Origin: Roseobacter sp.
Lineage (GTDB): Bacteria; Pseudomonadota; Alphaproteobacteria; Rhodobacterales; Rhodobacteraceae
Length of the DNA stretch: 39,216 nt
NCBI GenBank assembly: GCA_024636425.1
Contig: JAGXHB010000205.1
Span: 1-39,216, forward strand
Direction of reading: 5' to 3'
In this document: positions 1 through 8,307 of the stretch, in pieces
How positions within the stretch are numbered: position 1 is the first letter of the stretch
Layout: each line of letters opens with the position of its first letter
Notes under the pieces: model-generated
The model's input: only the letters and a program-made list of their open reading frames with translations
Databases searched by the model: none
What the model was told of the DNA's origin: nothing
Made by a program: the position numbers and the translations under genes

Positions 1-80
1 ACCTGCGCCAAAACCTCTATCCGATTCAACTCGCGCTCGCTCATCATCACCCATCCCATGTCCAATCTCCCATTGCTCAT
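1..80 (-). mobile_element. N-terminus of an ISNCY-like transposase (cut by window edge)
   Basis: An open frame starts at the ATG at 78-80 on the minus strand and runs off the window. It encodes about 26 residues containing MSERELNRIEVLAQ, which resembles the N-terminal region before the helix-turn-helix of ISNCY-family transposases. The likely true start is the internal Met just before SERE. Only the N-terminus is visible, so the family call is tentative. Two near-identical short repeats lie immediately upstream (93-134), as expected at an IS terminus. Confidence 0.55.
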
Positions 81-92
81 TTGAACAAGAGA

Positions 93-134
93 GTGACACT
101 TCTGCTTTGCTTAGGGGTGACATTATCGCTTTGC
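93..134. repeat. Two imperfect 18-bp direct repeats, probable IS end
   Basis: The copies at 93-110 and 117-134 match at 14 of 18 positions (GTGACA...GCTTTGC) with a 24-bp period. They lie directly upstream of the partial transposase at 1-80. They probably form the transposase-binding end of that element, which would then end near 134-140. Confidence 0.5.
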
Positions 135-212
135 GGCTACACAAGTTGTTTTCCCATAAGGTTAATTATGTATTATTATGAATGGGTGGGCTACGATAAG
201 AGGCCGACCCGA

Positions 213-335
213 TCATAACCCCAACGCGTAACCCGCGCCGCGCACCGTTCCAATTCGGTCCGATCAGCCGTGAACCTTCAATGCCTTGCGCAACCGCGCG
301 ATGTGCACGTCCGCGGTGCGCGTGTCGACATAGAT
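213..335 (-). pseudogene. 3' remnant of a PhoB/OmpR-type response regulator gene
   Basis: On the minus strand the frame reads IYVDTRTADVHIARLRKAL, then an in-frame TGA at 264-266, then IGTVRGAGYALGL and a stop at 213-215. This is the C-terminal winged-helix signature of OmpR/PhoB regulators (DxRTVDVHIxRLRKAL...IRTVRGxGY). The rest of the gene is missing: homology stops at about 335, where an IS630 remnant on the other strand begins. The internal stop shows decay. PhoB itself is likely but other OmpR members cannot be excluded. Confidence 0.65.
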
Positions 336-339
336 ATAG

Positions 340-519
340 CAGCAACGCGACGTACATCGGTCGGTGGCCGAATTGGAAGCCGACATTATGGCCTTCATCG
401 ACGCACACAACGATGACCCAAAGCCATACAAATGGGTCAAATCGGCTAATGAAATCCTCGCTTCCGTGAAACGCTTCTGCCTCAAAACAATGAACCGCAC
501 TTCGATTCCGGGTGATTAG
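340..519 (+). pseudogene. C-terminal remnant of an IS630-family transposase
   Basis: The frame starting after a stop at 337-339 encodes VHRSVAELEADIMAFIDAHN and then PKPYKWVKSANEILASVKRFC. This matches the conserved C-terminus of IS630-family DDE transposases (LExDIxxFIxxHNxxPKPFxWTKSADxILxxxxRFC). The catalytic core and N-terminus are absent. A short unrelated tail follows to the stop at 517-519. It abuts the response-regulator remnant on the opposite strand. Confidence 0.7.
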
Positions 520-601
520 AGCGTTTCGACATTTCCGCAAGCACTAAGCGCTTGGCCCGATATGTTACTTCCGTCCGGGGAACACAGGAACAGCACCTTA
601 G

Positions 602-853
602 CCACCACATCTTCGGGCACACAAAGGGCTCAACAACCGCATAGAGGGTTCGCATCGGCCGCCCCGCAAACGAGAGAAGGTCATGGGTCGGTTCAAATCG
701 ATCCGACAGACGCAAAGGTTCCTCGTGGCCCACGATCAAATCAACACAATGTTTAGGCACCGCCGCTACCGCCTCTCCAACGTCTCATACCGCCTCGCAA
801 GGTCCGATGCCTTCGACCTGCGGCACGGTTATGCGCTCGAAATGACGGCCTGA
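602..853 (+). pseudogene. C-terminal remnant of an IS6-family transposase
   Basis: The frame encodes HLRAHKGLNNRIEGSHRPPRK and continues through FLVAHDQIN and RRYRL to a stop at 851-853. It aligns with the last third of the intact IS6-family transposase at 25127-25837; by hand about two thirds of the residues are identical over 78 positions. It keeps the third catalytic acidic residue (Glu in NNRIE) but lacks the first two Asp of the DDE triad and the whole N-terminus, so it cannot be active. A terminal repeat follows at 888-906. Confidence 0.8.
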
Positions 854-887
854 AAAATCACACTTGGCGACCTTCACAGGTCAGTGT

Positions 888-906
888 CGTTAAGTTGGCA
901 ATACCG
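888..906. repeat. Decayed IS6-family terminal inverted repeat
   Basis: The core AGTTGGCAATACC matches the inner and outer part of the right terminal repeat of the intact IS6 element (ACTTGGCAATACCC at 25875-25888) apart from the first C/G. It lies about 35 bp after the stop codon of the IS6 remnant, the same distance as in the intact copy. It probably marks the right border of the dead element. Confidence 0.6.
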
Positions 907-986
907 GATCGCGACCTCTGAATAAGGGCGGCCCAAAAACCCATGCTTTGGACCGAAATTGACGCTCTCTCCTTTGAGCAGTTACC

Positions 987-1493
987 TCACTGGCCCAGAC
1001 GAACTGCGACAACTTCAATCTCGACAAGCCAAGATGGGTTTGCCAGACCCGCTACCTCGAAGACAGAACGGGTAGGCAGATCTGGTTGGTCCTCGGTGCC
1101 AAAAAACTGCGTATAGCCGTCCATAAAGCCTTGAAAATCCATAGCATCCTCCCCTTCTGGTGCGACGAGATAAGCCTGCATTTTGACTACATCCCCCATA
1201 TCAAGGTCGATCGCAGCGAGTTTTCTCTTGATCGCAGCGAGCACACTTTCGGACTGGGCGGCGGTGTCACCAAACTGTTCGGGCGACCCACTTTCCGCAC
1301 TATCGTCAATCACCTCCGGCACAGTGCCACTTAGGTAAACCAATGTTGCATCCGCAGGAATTTCGACAGCTTGCAGAATCGGGAAATCAGAATCCGGCAA
1401 CCCATGACGGACCACCTCTGAACTCTGAGCGAAGGCTCCCGCTGCGGAAAGCGTCAGCGCAGCGGCGAGGGGGGAGAGCATTTTGTGGATCAT
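987..1493 (-). CDS. Exported RidA (YjgF/YER057c/UK114) family protein
   Basis: This 168-residue protein has a cleavable signal peptide (hydrophobic stretch within residues 5-20, then AFAQ) followed by a RidA domain. Visible family features are VYLSGTVP, the helix AQSESVLAAIKRKLAAIDL, and PTRSVFEVAGL, which carries the conserved Arg that binds the substrate carboxylate in active RidA enzymes. RidA proteins hydrolyse reactive enamines and imines to ketones and ammonia, normally in the cytoplasm; this one should act in the periplasm. Its start overlaps the stop of the cytochrome gene by 4 bp (ATGA), so the genes are translationally coupled. It is the third gene of the amine oxidase operon and probably hydrolyses the imine made by that enzyme. 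The substrate is unknown. Confidence 0.85.
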   Translation of the reverse strand: MIHKMLSPLAAALTLSAAGAFAQSSEVVRHGLPDSDFPILQAVEIPADATLVYLSGTVPEVIDDSAESGSPEQFGDTAAQSESVLAAIKRKLAAIDLDMGDVVKMQAYLVAPEGEDAMDFQGFMDGYTQFFGTEDQPDLPTRSVFEVAGLANPSWLVEIEVVAVRLGQ

Positions 1494-2011
1494 TCGTGTT
1501 CCTCCGTATTTTGGTTTACTGGTTCAGCGGGGCGAATACCCGCAACTGCTTCGACCGTCCCATCCGGGTCGTAATCGTTATCTAGGTTTGTCTGAAGGTA
1601 ATCGGTGATGGCAACCACCTGTTCATCATCAAGGAAATGCCCAAGGCTCGGCATTGCTTTCTGCCCGTTGACGATGATGTACGTTGCATAGCCAGCATAT
1701 TCGAGGTTAGGGTTATCTCTCAGTGCCGGATATGCTCCCGCACCGACAGCGCCCGCCCCATCAGTCATATGACAACCGGAACATAGCGACTGGTACAATT
1801 CTTCTCCATCGCTGCTGGTATATTCCTGAACCCATTCTTCACCACCGTCGGCCATCTCGGTCAGGTCACGTTCTTGAGGCCGTGCTTCGGTTTGCGACTG
1901 CTCTGCGGATGACGTCGTTTGACCGGTATCGGAGGGATCGCTGGTTTGTGCCCAGACAGGTTGAGTGCTGAGGGCGCACAGTACTAAAGTTGTGATAAAT
2001 TTCTGTCGCAT
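1490..2011 (-). CDS. Periplasmic c-type cytochrome
   Basis: A 173-residue protein with an N-terminal signal peptide (about residues 1-21, ending VWAQ) and one class I cytochrome c domain. The heme motif CSGCH is at 77-81, and the sixth ligand is probably Met120 in KAMPSLG. A low-complexity acidic and polar linker (about 25-65) separates the signal from the heme domain, and a Pro/Glu-rich tail follows. The gene begins 4 bp after the stop of the amine oxidase gene and overlaps the RidA gene, so all three form one operon. The likely role is to accept electrons from the flavin amine oxidase and pass them to the respiratory chain. That pairing is inferred from context. Confidence 0.85.
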   Translation of the reverse strand: MRQKFITTLVLCALSTQPVWAQTSDPSDTGQTTSSAEQSQTEARPQERDLTEMADGGEEWVQEYTSSDGEELYQSLCSGCHMTDGAGAVGAGAYPALRDNPNLEYAGYATYIIVNGQKAMPSLGHFLDDEQVVAITDYLQTNLDNDYDPDGTVEAVAGIRPAEPVNQNTEEHE

Positions 2012-2015
2012 TGCT

Positions 2016-3587
2016 TCACCCGTTGATTACCTTGTCATGGAGACGCGAGATTGCGTCGAGGGAAGAGAGAATCGCTCCTTCCTGCCACGCGGGCAGATAG
2101 GACAGATGCTCGCCCGCGCAGACCACGCGGTTATCGATCTTGACCGCTTCATCGTAGTTTTCGCGGTTTTCCCAGACGCCGGAACAGCCGAGAACCCATG
2201 GCACCTTGTGCCAGGCCACACTGACCCCGGTCTTGAATTCCTCCCGATACTGGGGATGGATTTTTTCGCCTTGGCGTAGCGCCCATTCCAGCCGCTCATC
2301 AGGCTGCATTGCGTTGAACTTATAGCTGTTCTCACCACGCCATGTGTACCCGCCCAAAAGGACACCGGGTCCGTCCGACAAATAGCCGGTTGAAGGGTAA
2401 CTGATCTGGCTGATCGCCTGATCGGTATAGCTTATCCCGCCATAGATGTTCTCGTCCTCTTCCCAGAAACGGCGCTTGAACTCCAAGCCCCATTTCGTGG
2501 AGCCGTTATAGTACATCGTGCTGATCGTATCCGCCAAACCACCCGAAAGGTTATGGTCGATCTGTCCAAGGACCGAGAAAGGGATGGTGCAAACGCAATA
2601 GTCCGCGGTACTTGTCTGCGTTCCGCCATCACTGGTATTTTCCCACGTGACGGTTACACCGTTCTCATCTTGCTGCAACGAGACAACTTTTGCGTTGTAT
2701 GTAATGAGATCCCCAACCTCACGCTCAAAACCTCTTGCAATTCCGTCCATGCCACCAACCGGCTGGAACATGGGCGCTTGATGGTCGACAGTCTCGTGCG
2801 TCGCAAGATATTCCCACAGGCGCGACTGGACGATTTGTTGAGGATCAAGCAGGTCGGATGCTTCAGGTTCAGCACCGACACCGCCGCCCGGTTGCTTGCC
2901 ATAACCGCGATAAACGCTTGTTTCCAAGCTTTTCACATATTCATTCTGCTCGTTGAGAGCACCAAAGCTGCGCAGGCTCTCGATCAAGACCTCGCGATCA
3001 TCGCTGCTGACCAGCTTATCAAGATCCCCTTGATTGATCCCTTTGGCCAGCAATTCCGAGACATGGCCGCGATAGTCGCTTTTGATATGGCGCAGGCGTT
3101 GAGGTTTGCCGTCAAAGGCATCGGATTTATGGAGGTAGGAGTTGTAATTCAACTGAATGAAAGGCTCCAGCGGTACTTTCAGCCGTTTGCAATAGTCCAG
3201 CACCGCGTGGTGATCATGCGGCAGGCGCCATGGGCCGGGATTGATGTAATTGCCTTCGGCAAAATCGACATTCTGTGTCGCCCCGCCAAGCTCGGTGAAG
3301 CTGTCACCGGAACGCAGTGTCCAACACCTGCCACCTACCTTTTCGCGAAACTCCAGTACTTCGACCTCGTAGCCAGCAGCGCGCATTTCATAGGCCGCCG
3401 TCAAACCAGCTAGGCCAGCTCCTAGAACAAGCACTTTCGCACCCTGGGGATCGCCATCCAGTTTGATTGGCCCACTGTAGTCGGAGGGTGCCGCATACCC
3501 CATTGACGTCATTGCATGATACATGGCGGTACTACCCGCCGTTGCCCCGATCATGGTCAGTAAGTTTCGGCGTGTGAATTCTGTCAT
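2016..3587 (-). CDS. Tat-exported flavin monoamine oxidase family protein
   Basis: I chose the ATG at 3587 (523 residues) because it gives a twin-arginine signal (TRRNLL at residues 5-10) and has a purine-rich AGAGGG upstream; a longer frame to 3656 would bury the signal. A Rossmann FAD motif GAGLAG (56-61) is followed by GGRCWT (85-90). The C-terminus has AGEHLSYLPAWQEGAILSS, the second FAD-binding element of the MAO/L-amino-acid oxidase fold. The family oxidises amines or amino acids to imines. It leads an operon with a periplasmic cytochrome c and an exported RidA protein, so it may work as a dehydrogenase donating to cytochrome c rather than an H2O2-forming oxidase. The substrate cannot be read from the sequence. 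Confidence 0.85.
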   Translation of the reverse strand: MTEFTRRNLLTMIGATAGSTAMYHAMTSMGYAAPSDYSGPIKLDGDPQGAKVLVLGAGLAGLTAAYEMRAAGYEVEVLEFREKVGGRCWTLRSGDSFTELGGATQNVDFAEGNYINPGPWRLPHDHHAVLDYCKRLKVPLEPFIQLNYNSYLHKSDAFDGKPQRLRHIKSDYRGHVSELLAKGINQGDLDKLVSSDDREVLIESLRSFGALNEQNEYVKSLETSVYRGYGKQPGGGVGAEPEASDLLDPQQIVQSRLWEYLATHETVDHQAPMFQPVGGMDGIARGFEREVGDLITYNAKVVSLQQDENGVTVTWENTSDGGTQTSTADYCVCTIPFSVLGQIDHNLSGGLADTISTMYYNGSTKWGLEFKRRFWEEDENIYGGISYTDQAISQISYPSTGYLSDGPGVLLGGYTWRGENSYKFNAMQPDERLEWALRQGEKIHPQYREEFKTGVSVAWHKVPWVLGCSGVWENRENYDEAVKIDNRVVCAGEHLSYLPAWQEGAILSSLDAISRLHDKVING

Positions 3588-3888
3588 TGGAAGCCCTCTG
3601 CTGCGAAATATCGTGCGCACCAAAAATCTAGGTACTAGCGCCGAAAGCGCACCCACCGGATTAAAGCGCCTAACGGTTTAACCTGCGCGTCAGGCTTATG
3701 TTCCAATGAAACACTGCGGATCGGTGGGAGACCGATAAGCTAAGAAAAGCTTCTTGCTATGATACAAACTGACTATTGCTAATCTTATCAAGTCTTTGCG
3801 CGCGTGGTGTTTGAGATGGCATGGTTTACCACGCATGAGAAACCTGACCCCACGACTTCATTATGGGGTAAAGTCTTTGGGTTAGACC
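3588..3888. other. Intergenic region, no gene seen
   Basis: This 301-bp gap lies between the amine oxidase gene and the 3' end of bhcD, both on the minus strand. It should hold the amine oxidase promoter. A possible -35 (TTGATA, minus strand, 3786-3791) is visible, but the -10 is poor. A perfect 6-bp inverted repeat ATCGGT/ACCGAT occurs at 3720-3725 and 3731-3736 with a 5-nt spacer. I see no T-run and no convincing terminator for the bhc operon. A short frame at 3804-3995 overlaps bhcD and shows no family signature. Confidence 0.4.
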
Positions 3889-4854
3889 CTAAAAATCCAC
3901 CTCGATCGCGATCTTTTGCGCAACAGCCATATCAACAACCGCCGCCGCAACAGCCAGATCCTGCAAGCCCACGCCGGTCCCGTCAAAGAGCGTAATCTGA
4001 TCGGCGCTGATCCGCCCCGCATGGGTCCCGTTTATCACCGCCCCAAGCTGGTGCACATCGCTTTGTGCAATCAGCCCTGCCGCCACCGCATGCTGTGCCT
4101 CGCCGATCGACACCGATTGCGCGACCTCGTCGGTAAAGACCGTCGCCTGCGCCAGAAGCGCCGCCTCGACCTCTTGCTTGCCTTTGGTGTCGGTGCCCAT
4201 GCACGCCAGATGACAGCCCGGCGCCACATGATCGGCCATCAACGACGGGGAAAATGCCGAGGTGATGGAAATGATCACATCCGCCTCGATCATGTCGGGC
4301 AGATCGACCGGCTGAAACGGGATGCCCGCCTCATTGGCGATCTTCTCGATGTTGGGCAGCATTTCAGGATGATAGTTCCAGCCGATTACTTTCGTGAATT
4401 CCCCCTGCTCCAGTGCCGCGCGCAGCTGGAACGTTGCCTGATGGCCCGCCCCCACCATGCCGATCACCCGCGCATCCTTGCGCGCCAGATGTTTGATCGA
4501 CACGGATGACGCCGCCGCCGTGCGCAGGGCGGTCAACAGATTGCCGCCCACCATCGCCCGTACCTTGCCCGTATCGGGATCGAATAGAAACACCGTGGAC
4601 TGGTGATTGATCAGGTCACGCTTTTCCAGGTTGTTCGGCCAATAGCCGCCCGCCTTCAACCCAAGCGTCAGCCCCGCGCGATCAAACCCGCCCTTGAAGC
4701 CATACAGGGCATCCTCGTGGCCGATCGCCTCGCGCACGACGGGAAAGTTATAGGCATCCCCCGCCGCCATGGCGGCAAATACCTGTTCGACGGCATCAAA
4801 AGCAGCGGCGCGGGTCATCAAGTTGGCGATTTCGCATTCAGGGACGATTAGCAT
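3889..4854 (-). CDS. bhcD: Iminosuccinate reductase BhcD (ornithine cyclodeaminase/mu-crystallin fold)
   Basis: A 321-residue member of the ornithine cyclodeaminase/mu-crystallin family. The Rossmann nucleotide-binding loop GMVGAGHQA is at about 132-140, preceded by the family segment GLTLGLKAGGYWPNN (61-75). In the beta-hydroxyaspartate cycle, BhcD reduces iminosuccinate to L-aspartate with NAD(P)H. On sequence alone it could be an alanine dehydrogenase or another imine reductase. The assignment rests on its place as last gene of a bhcA-bhcB-bhcC-bhcD set with bhcR divergent, the published order in Paracoccus denitrificans. A 63-bp gap separates it from bhcC. Confidence 0.85.
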   Translation of the reverse strand: MLIVPECEIANLMTRAAAFDAVEQVFAAMAAGDAYNFPVVREAIGHEDALYGFKGGFDRAGLTLGLKAGGYWPNNLEKRDLINHQSTVFLFDPDTGKVRAMVGGNLLTALRTAAASSVSIKHLARKDARVIGMVGAGHQATFQLRAALEQGEFTKVIGWNYHPEMLPNIEKIANEAGIPFQPVDLPDMIEADVIISITSAFSPSLMADHVAPGCHLACMGTDTKGKQEVEAALLAQATVFTDEVAQSVSIGEAQHAVAAGLIAQSDVHQLGAVINGTHAGRISADQITLFDGTGVGLQDLAVAAAVVDMAVAQKIAIEVDF

Positions 4855-4917
4855 TTGGGGGGACTCCGGTCAGTAAGGGATGTGAAGGCGACCGGTTGCC
4901 GCCTTCAACAGATGGTA

Positions 4918-6081
4918 TCAATAGGCCTTTCCGCGCGCCGACACGGGCCACAGGGTTTCAACCTTGTCGCCGCGCACACCGACGTACCAGTCATGCACAT
5001 TGGCAGTTGGATCGCAGTGCCCCGGCACGAGCCGCAACTTATCGCCGACTTTCAGCACGCCATCGGGGTCCGACACCACGCCGTGTTCATCGGAACATTT
5101 GGCGTACTCCACATCAGTGCGGCCAAAGATCACCGGCAACCCGCTGTCGACCGACTGCACCTTCAGGCCCGCATCCACAATCGCCTTGTCAGCCTTGGCG
5201 TGGCTCATGACCTGCGTGAGGATAAAGAACGCGTTTTCCCATTCACCCTGGTCAATCCGCTGGCCTTTGTCGTCCAGTATCCGGCCATAGTCGGCATCCA
5301 TAAATGCATAGGACCCGCATTGCAGTTCGTTATAAACGCCCGAATTAGCCTCAAAGTAATAGCTGCCCGTGCCACCGCCCGAGACCAGATCGCAAGTGAT
5401 CCCTTGCGCCGCCAACCCGTCAACCGCGTCCTTCACCTGCGCGATTGCGATGTCGAGCTTGGCCTTGCGGTCATCAAAGCTGTTCAGATGTTGCATCGCA
5501 CCCTGATAGGCCTGAATCCCCGTAAACTTCAGCCCCTCCGCCGCCTGCACAGCCTTGGCGATCTCGATCACGGCGTCCGTTGTCGTCACGCCGCAACGGC
5601 CCGCGCCGCAATCGATCTCGATCAGCACTTCGATCTGGGTGCCATGCTTGACCGCCGCGGCCGATAATTCAGCCACATTCGCCACATCATCGACACAGAC
5701 GATTGTGCGGGCCCCGAACTTGGGCAGCCGTGCCACCCGGTCGATCTTGGCGGCGTCCCGGACCTGGTTCGAGACCAGAATATCCTTGATCCCGCCCCGT
5801 GCGAACACCTCGGCCTCGGACACCTTCTGACAGCAGACCCCAACGGCCCCGCCCAGCCGTTCCTGCAGCTTGGCCACATCGACCGACTTGTGCATCTTGC
5901 CGTGCACACGGTGGCGCATCCCGTGCGCCCTGGCATAGTCGCCCATCTTGACAATGTTGCGTTCAAGCGCATCCAGATCCAGCACAAGGCAGGGCGTCTG
6001 AATGTCGGCGGCATCCATGCCAGGCAGCGCTGGCACGTCATAGCCCACTTCGAGGCCGTCAAAGTTAACAGGTGCGTTCAT
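4918..6081 (-). CDS. bhcC: Beta-hydroxyaspartate aldolase BhcC (D-threonine aldolase-like, PLP)
   Basis: The ATG at 6081 gives 387 residues and starts 13 bp after bhcB; a longer frame to 6186 overlaps bhcB and lacks family sequence. This is an alanine racemase-type TIM barrel of the D-threonine aldolase family. The PLP-lysine region is HRVHGKMHKS (57-66, probably Lys62), and the C-terminal metal-site motif is PGHCDPT. BhcC condenses glyoxylate and glycine to (2R,3S)-beta-hydroxyaspartate. A generic D-threonine aldolase or D-serine dehydratase-like function is the alternative, but the neighbours favour BhcC. Confidence 0.87.
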   Translation of the reverse strand: MNAPVNFDGLEVGYDVPALPGMDAADIQTPCLVLDLDALERNIVKMGDYARAHGMRHRVHGKMHKSVDVAKLQERLGGAVGVCCQKVSEAEVFARGGIKDILVSNQVRDAAKIDRVARLPKFGARTIVCVDDVANVAELSAAAVKHGTQIEVLIEIDCGAGRCGVTTTDAVIEIAKAVQAAEGLKFTGIQAYQGAMQHLNSFDDRKAKLDIAIAQVKDAVDGLAAQGITCDLVSGGGTGSYYFEANSGVYNELQCGSYAFMDADYGRILDDKGQRIDQGEWENAFFILTQVMSHAKADKAIVDAGLKVQSVDSGLPVIFGRTDVEYAKCSDEHGVVSDPDGVLKVGDKLRLVPGHCDPTANVHDWYVGVRGDKVETLWPVSARGKAY

Positions 6082-6094
6082 GGTTTTGGCTCCT

Positions 6095-7060
6095 TCAATT
6101 GGACCACGGCAGGGCGTCAAGATCGACGTTCCCACCGGTGATGATGATTCCGACCCGCTTGCCCGCGAACCGGTCCTTGTTTGCAAGGATGGTGGCGAGA
6201 GGCACAGCGCTGCTGGCCTCCATCACGATTTTCATACGCTTCCACGTCAGTTTCATGGCCTCCACGATCTGATCTTCGGATGCGGTCAGAATGTCGCTGA
6301 CGTGGTTCGACACGAAATGCCATGTCAGATCCTTCAGGGGCACCTTCAGCCCGTCAGCAATCGTTTCGGGGGCGTCGTCGGCGATGATATGACCGGCGTG
6401 GTAGCTGCGCGCGGCATCGTCGGCCTGTTCCGGCTCGGCGGCAATGATCTGCACCTCTGGTGCCAGATGTGACAACGTCAGGCAGGTGCCAGAGATCATG
6501 CCACCGCCGCCGATAGGGGCCATGACAATATCCAACCCGTCCGTCTGTTCCATCATTTCGCGCGAACAGGTGCCCTGCCCCGCGATCACCCGCGGATCAT
6601 TGTAGGGATGCACAAAATCACCCCTTGTGCGCGCCTGCACCTCGGCAAAGACTGCCTCGCGCGATGTGGTGGACGGGTCGCATTCGGTAATCACGCCGCC
6701 ATATCCGCGCACCGCGTCCTTTTTCGCCTGCGGCGCCGTACGTGGCATTACCACGTTGCACGGGATGCCCCGCCGCCCTGCCGCATAGCTTAACGATAGT
6801 GCGTGGTTACCCGAAGAATGAGTGCAAACGCCGAACTCGACATCGGCCTCGGACAAACCGAACACCGCGTTCGACGCACCGCGCACCTTGAACGCTCCGG
6901 CCTTTTGAAAGTTCTCGCATTTGAAAAACAATTGCGCGCCGGTCAATTCGTTCAGGAACGACGAGGTCAGAACGGGCGTGCGATGGATATATGGCGCAAT
7001 CCGGTCCTGCGCCGCCAGTACGTCGTCAAAGGTCGGGATATACATGGCCGTATCCTTCAT
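6095..7060 (-). CDS. bhcB: Beta-hydroxyaspartate dehydratase BhcB (serine/threonine dehydratase fold)
   Basis: Fold-type II PLP enzyme of 321 residues from the ATG at 7060, which overlaps the bhcA stop as TGATG. An adjoining in-frame GTG and a later ATG giving MYIPTFDD (7045) are alternatives. The Schiff-base lysine is in AGAFKVRGA (about residue 58), and the PLP phosphate loop is IGGGGMISG. BhcB removes water from beta-hydroxyaspartate to give iminosuccinate, the substrate of BhcD. A threonine dehydratase or serine racemase would look similar, so the call leans on the operon. Confidence 0.86.
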   Translation of the reverse strand: MKDTAMYIPTFDDVLAAQDRIAPYIHRTPVLTSSFLNELTGAQLFFKCENFQKAGAFKVRGASNAVFGLSEADVEFGVCTHSSGNHALSLSYAAGRRGIPCNVVMPRTAPQAKKDAVRGYGGVITECDPSTTSREAVFAEVQARTRGDFVHPYNDPRVIAGQGTCSREMMEQTDGLDIVMAPIGGGGMISGTCLTLSHLAPEVQIIAAEPEQADDAARSYHAGHIIADDAPETIADGLKVPLKDLTWHFVSNHVSDILTASEDQIVEAMKLTWKRMKIVMEASSAVPLATILANKDRFAGKRVGIIITGGNVDLDALPWSN

Positions 7061-8250
7061 CACGCCGCGTCCTGCTGACGGGTCGTGCGGTTGACGCGAT
7101 AATACTCCTGCGCCGCCGACACGCCTGAGCCCAGTTGAATATCCAACCCCAGATCAGCCATGCACATTTCCGCCGTGGCAATGCCCGACAGCATCATGAC
7201 ATCCGTTAGGCTGCCCAGGTGACCGATGCGGAACACCTTGCCCGCAACCTCCCCCAAACCCACACCAAAGGCGACGCCGTAGGCATCTGCCGCGTGGCTG
7301 ACGATGCTGGTCGCGTTGAACCCCTCGGGCGTGCGGATGGCGCTGACCGTGTCGGAATAAAGATCCGGGCCCGCCGCGCACAGTTCCAGCCCCCAGGCGC
7401 CCACTGCCGCCCGCACGCCTTCGGCAATCCGGTGATGCCGGGCAAAGACATTGTCCAGCCCCTCGTCCAGCAGCATCCCGCAAGCGGTATTCAAACCGTT
7501 CAGCAGGCCCACTGCAGGCGTGTAGGGATAAGCGTTGTTGGCATAGCCCCTGGCCATGTCATGAACGTCAAAAAAGGTGCGCGGCAGCTTGGCGGTGTTC
7601 GTGGCCTCCATCGCCTTGGCGCTGAACCCGACGATGCCCAGACCAGCAGGCAGCATGAACCCCTTTTGCGATCCGGTCACAGCCACGTCCACGCCCCACT
7701 CATCAAAACGGAAGTCCATCGACCCGATGGACGACACGCCATCAACAAACAGCATGGCAGGGTGATCTGACGCGTTCAGCGCCCGACGGATAGCCCCGAT
7801 GTCCGACCGCACGCCGGTCGCGGTTTCATTATGCGTGGCCAGAACCGCCTTGATCTTGTGGTTTATGTCGGCCGCCAGTATTTCCGCATAGCGCTCCGCA
7901 GGGACGCCCTGGCCCCAGGACGTCTCGACCACTTGGACGTCCAGACCGTGGCGCTGACACATGTCGATCCAACGTTGCGAAAACATACCGTTCCGCGCCG
8001 CCAGCACGGCATCGCCCGCGCTTAGCGTGTTGGTCAACGCCGTTTCCCAGCCGCCTGTGCCGGTTGTCGGGAAGATGAACACCTCGGCACTTGTGCTCTT
8101 CAGCACCCTTTGAACACCGGCGCGAGCCGGATGCAGGATCTTGCCGAACAGCGGCGACCGGTGGTCGATCGTCGGCATGTCGCAGGCCTTGCGCAGGATC
8201 TCGGGGATGTTGGTTGGCCCCGGAATGAAAACTGGGTTCTGAAAGCTCAT
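7060..8250 (-). CDS. bhcA: Aspartate-glyoxylate aminotransferase BhcA (class V)
   Basis: A 396-residue class V aminotransferase of the serine-glyoxylate/alanine-glyoxylate group. It starts PVFIPGPTNIPE, has a glycine-rich TTGTGGWE loop (62-70), an ATHNETATG segment (139-147) and the PLP lysine in TGSQKGFM (Lys196). In the cycle it transfers the amino group of L-aspartate to glyoxylate, giving oxaloacetate and the glycine that BhcC uses. It is the first gene of the bhc operon and diverges from bhcR. A related class V enzyme, ureidoglycine-glyoxylate aminotransferase, exists in purine pathways, so a second role is conceivable. Confidence 0.87.
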   Translation of the reverse strand: MSFQNPVFIPGPTNIPEILRKACDMPTIDHRSPLFGKILHPARAGVQRVLKSTSAEVFIFPTTGTGGWETALTNTLSAGDAVLAARNGMFSQRWIDMCQRHGLDVQVVETSWGQGVPAERYAEILAADINHKIKAVLATHNETATGVRSDIGAIRRALNASDHPAMLFVDGVSSIGSMDFRFDEWGVDVAVTGSQKGFMLPAGLGIVGFSAKAMEATNTAKLPRTFFDVHDMARGYANNAYPYTPAVGLLNGLNTACGMLLDEGLDNVFARHHRIAEGVRAAVGAWGLELCAAGPDLYSDTVSAIRTPEGFNATSIVSHAADAYGVAFGVGLGEVAGKVFRIGHLGSLTDVMMLSGIATAEMCMADLGLDIQLGSGVSAAQEYYRVNRTTRQQDAA

Positions 8251-8307
8251 GTCCGTCTCCTTAATGTGTTGCCCCCACCCTAGAGCAGCAATCGCGCTTA
8301 CCCAATT

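Noticed and set aside
2553-3413. Long plus-strand open frame opposite the amine oxidase gene
   Set aside because: It is the antisense shadow of a gene with clear FAD motifs, and its translation has no family signature.
3847-3891. Possible terminator after bhcD (ACCCC...GGGGT and GGGT...ACCC pairs)
   Set aside because: The stems are only 4-5 bp and no T-run follows on the minus strand.
3804-3995. Small plus-strand frame upstream of and overlapping the bhcD end
   Set aside because: It is short, its second half is antisense to bhcD, and the proline- and glutamine-rich tail looks like a frame artefact.
7060-8250. BhcA as a dedicated ureidoglycine-glyoxylate aminotransferase of the purine pathway
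   Set aside because: The bhcR-bhcABCD order and the presence of all partner enzymes make the aspartate-glyoxylate role the better primary call; the other is kept only as a possible side activity.
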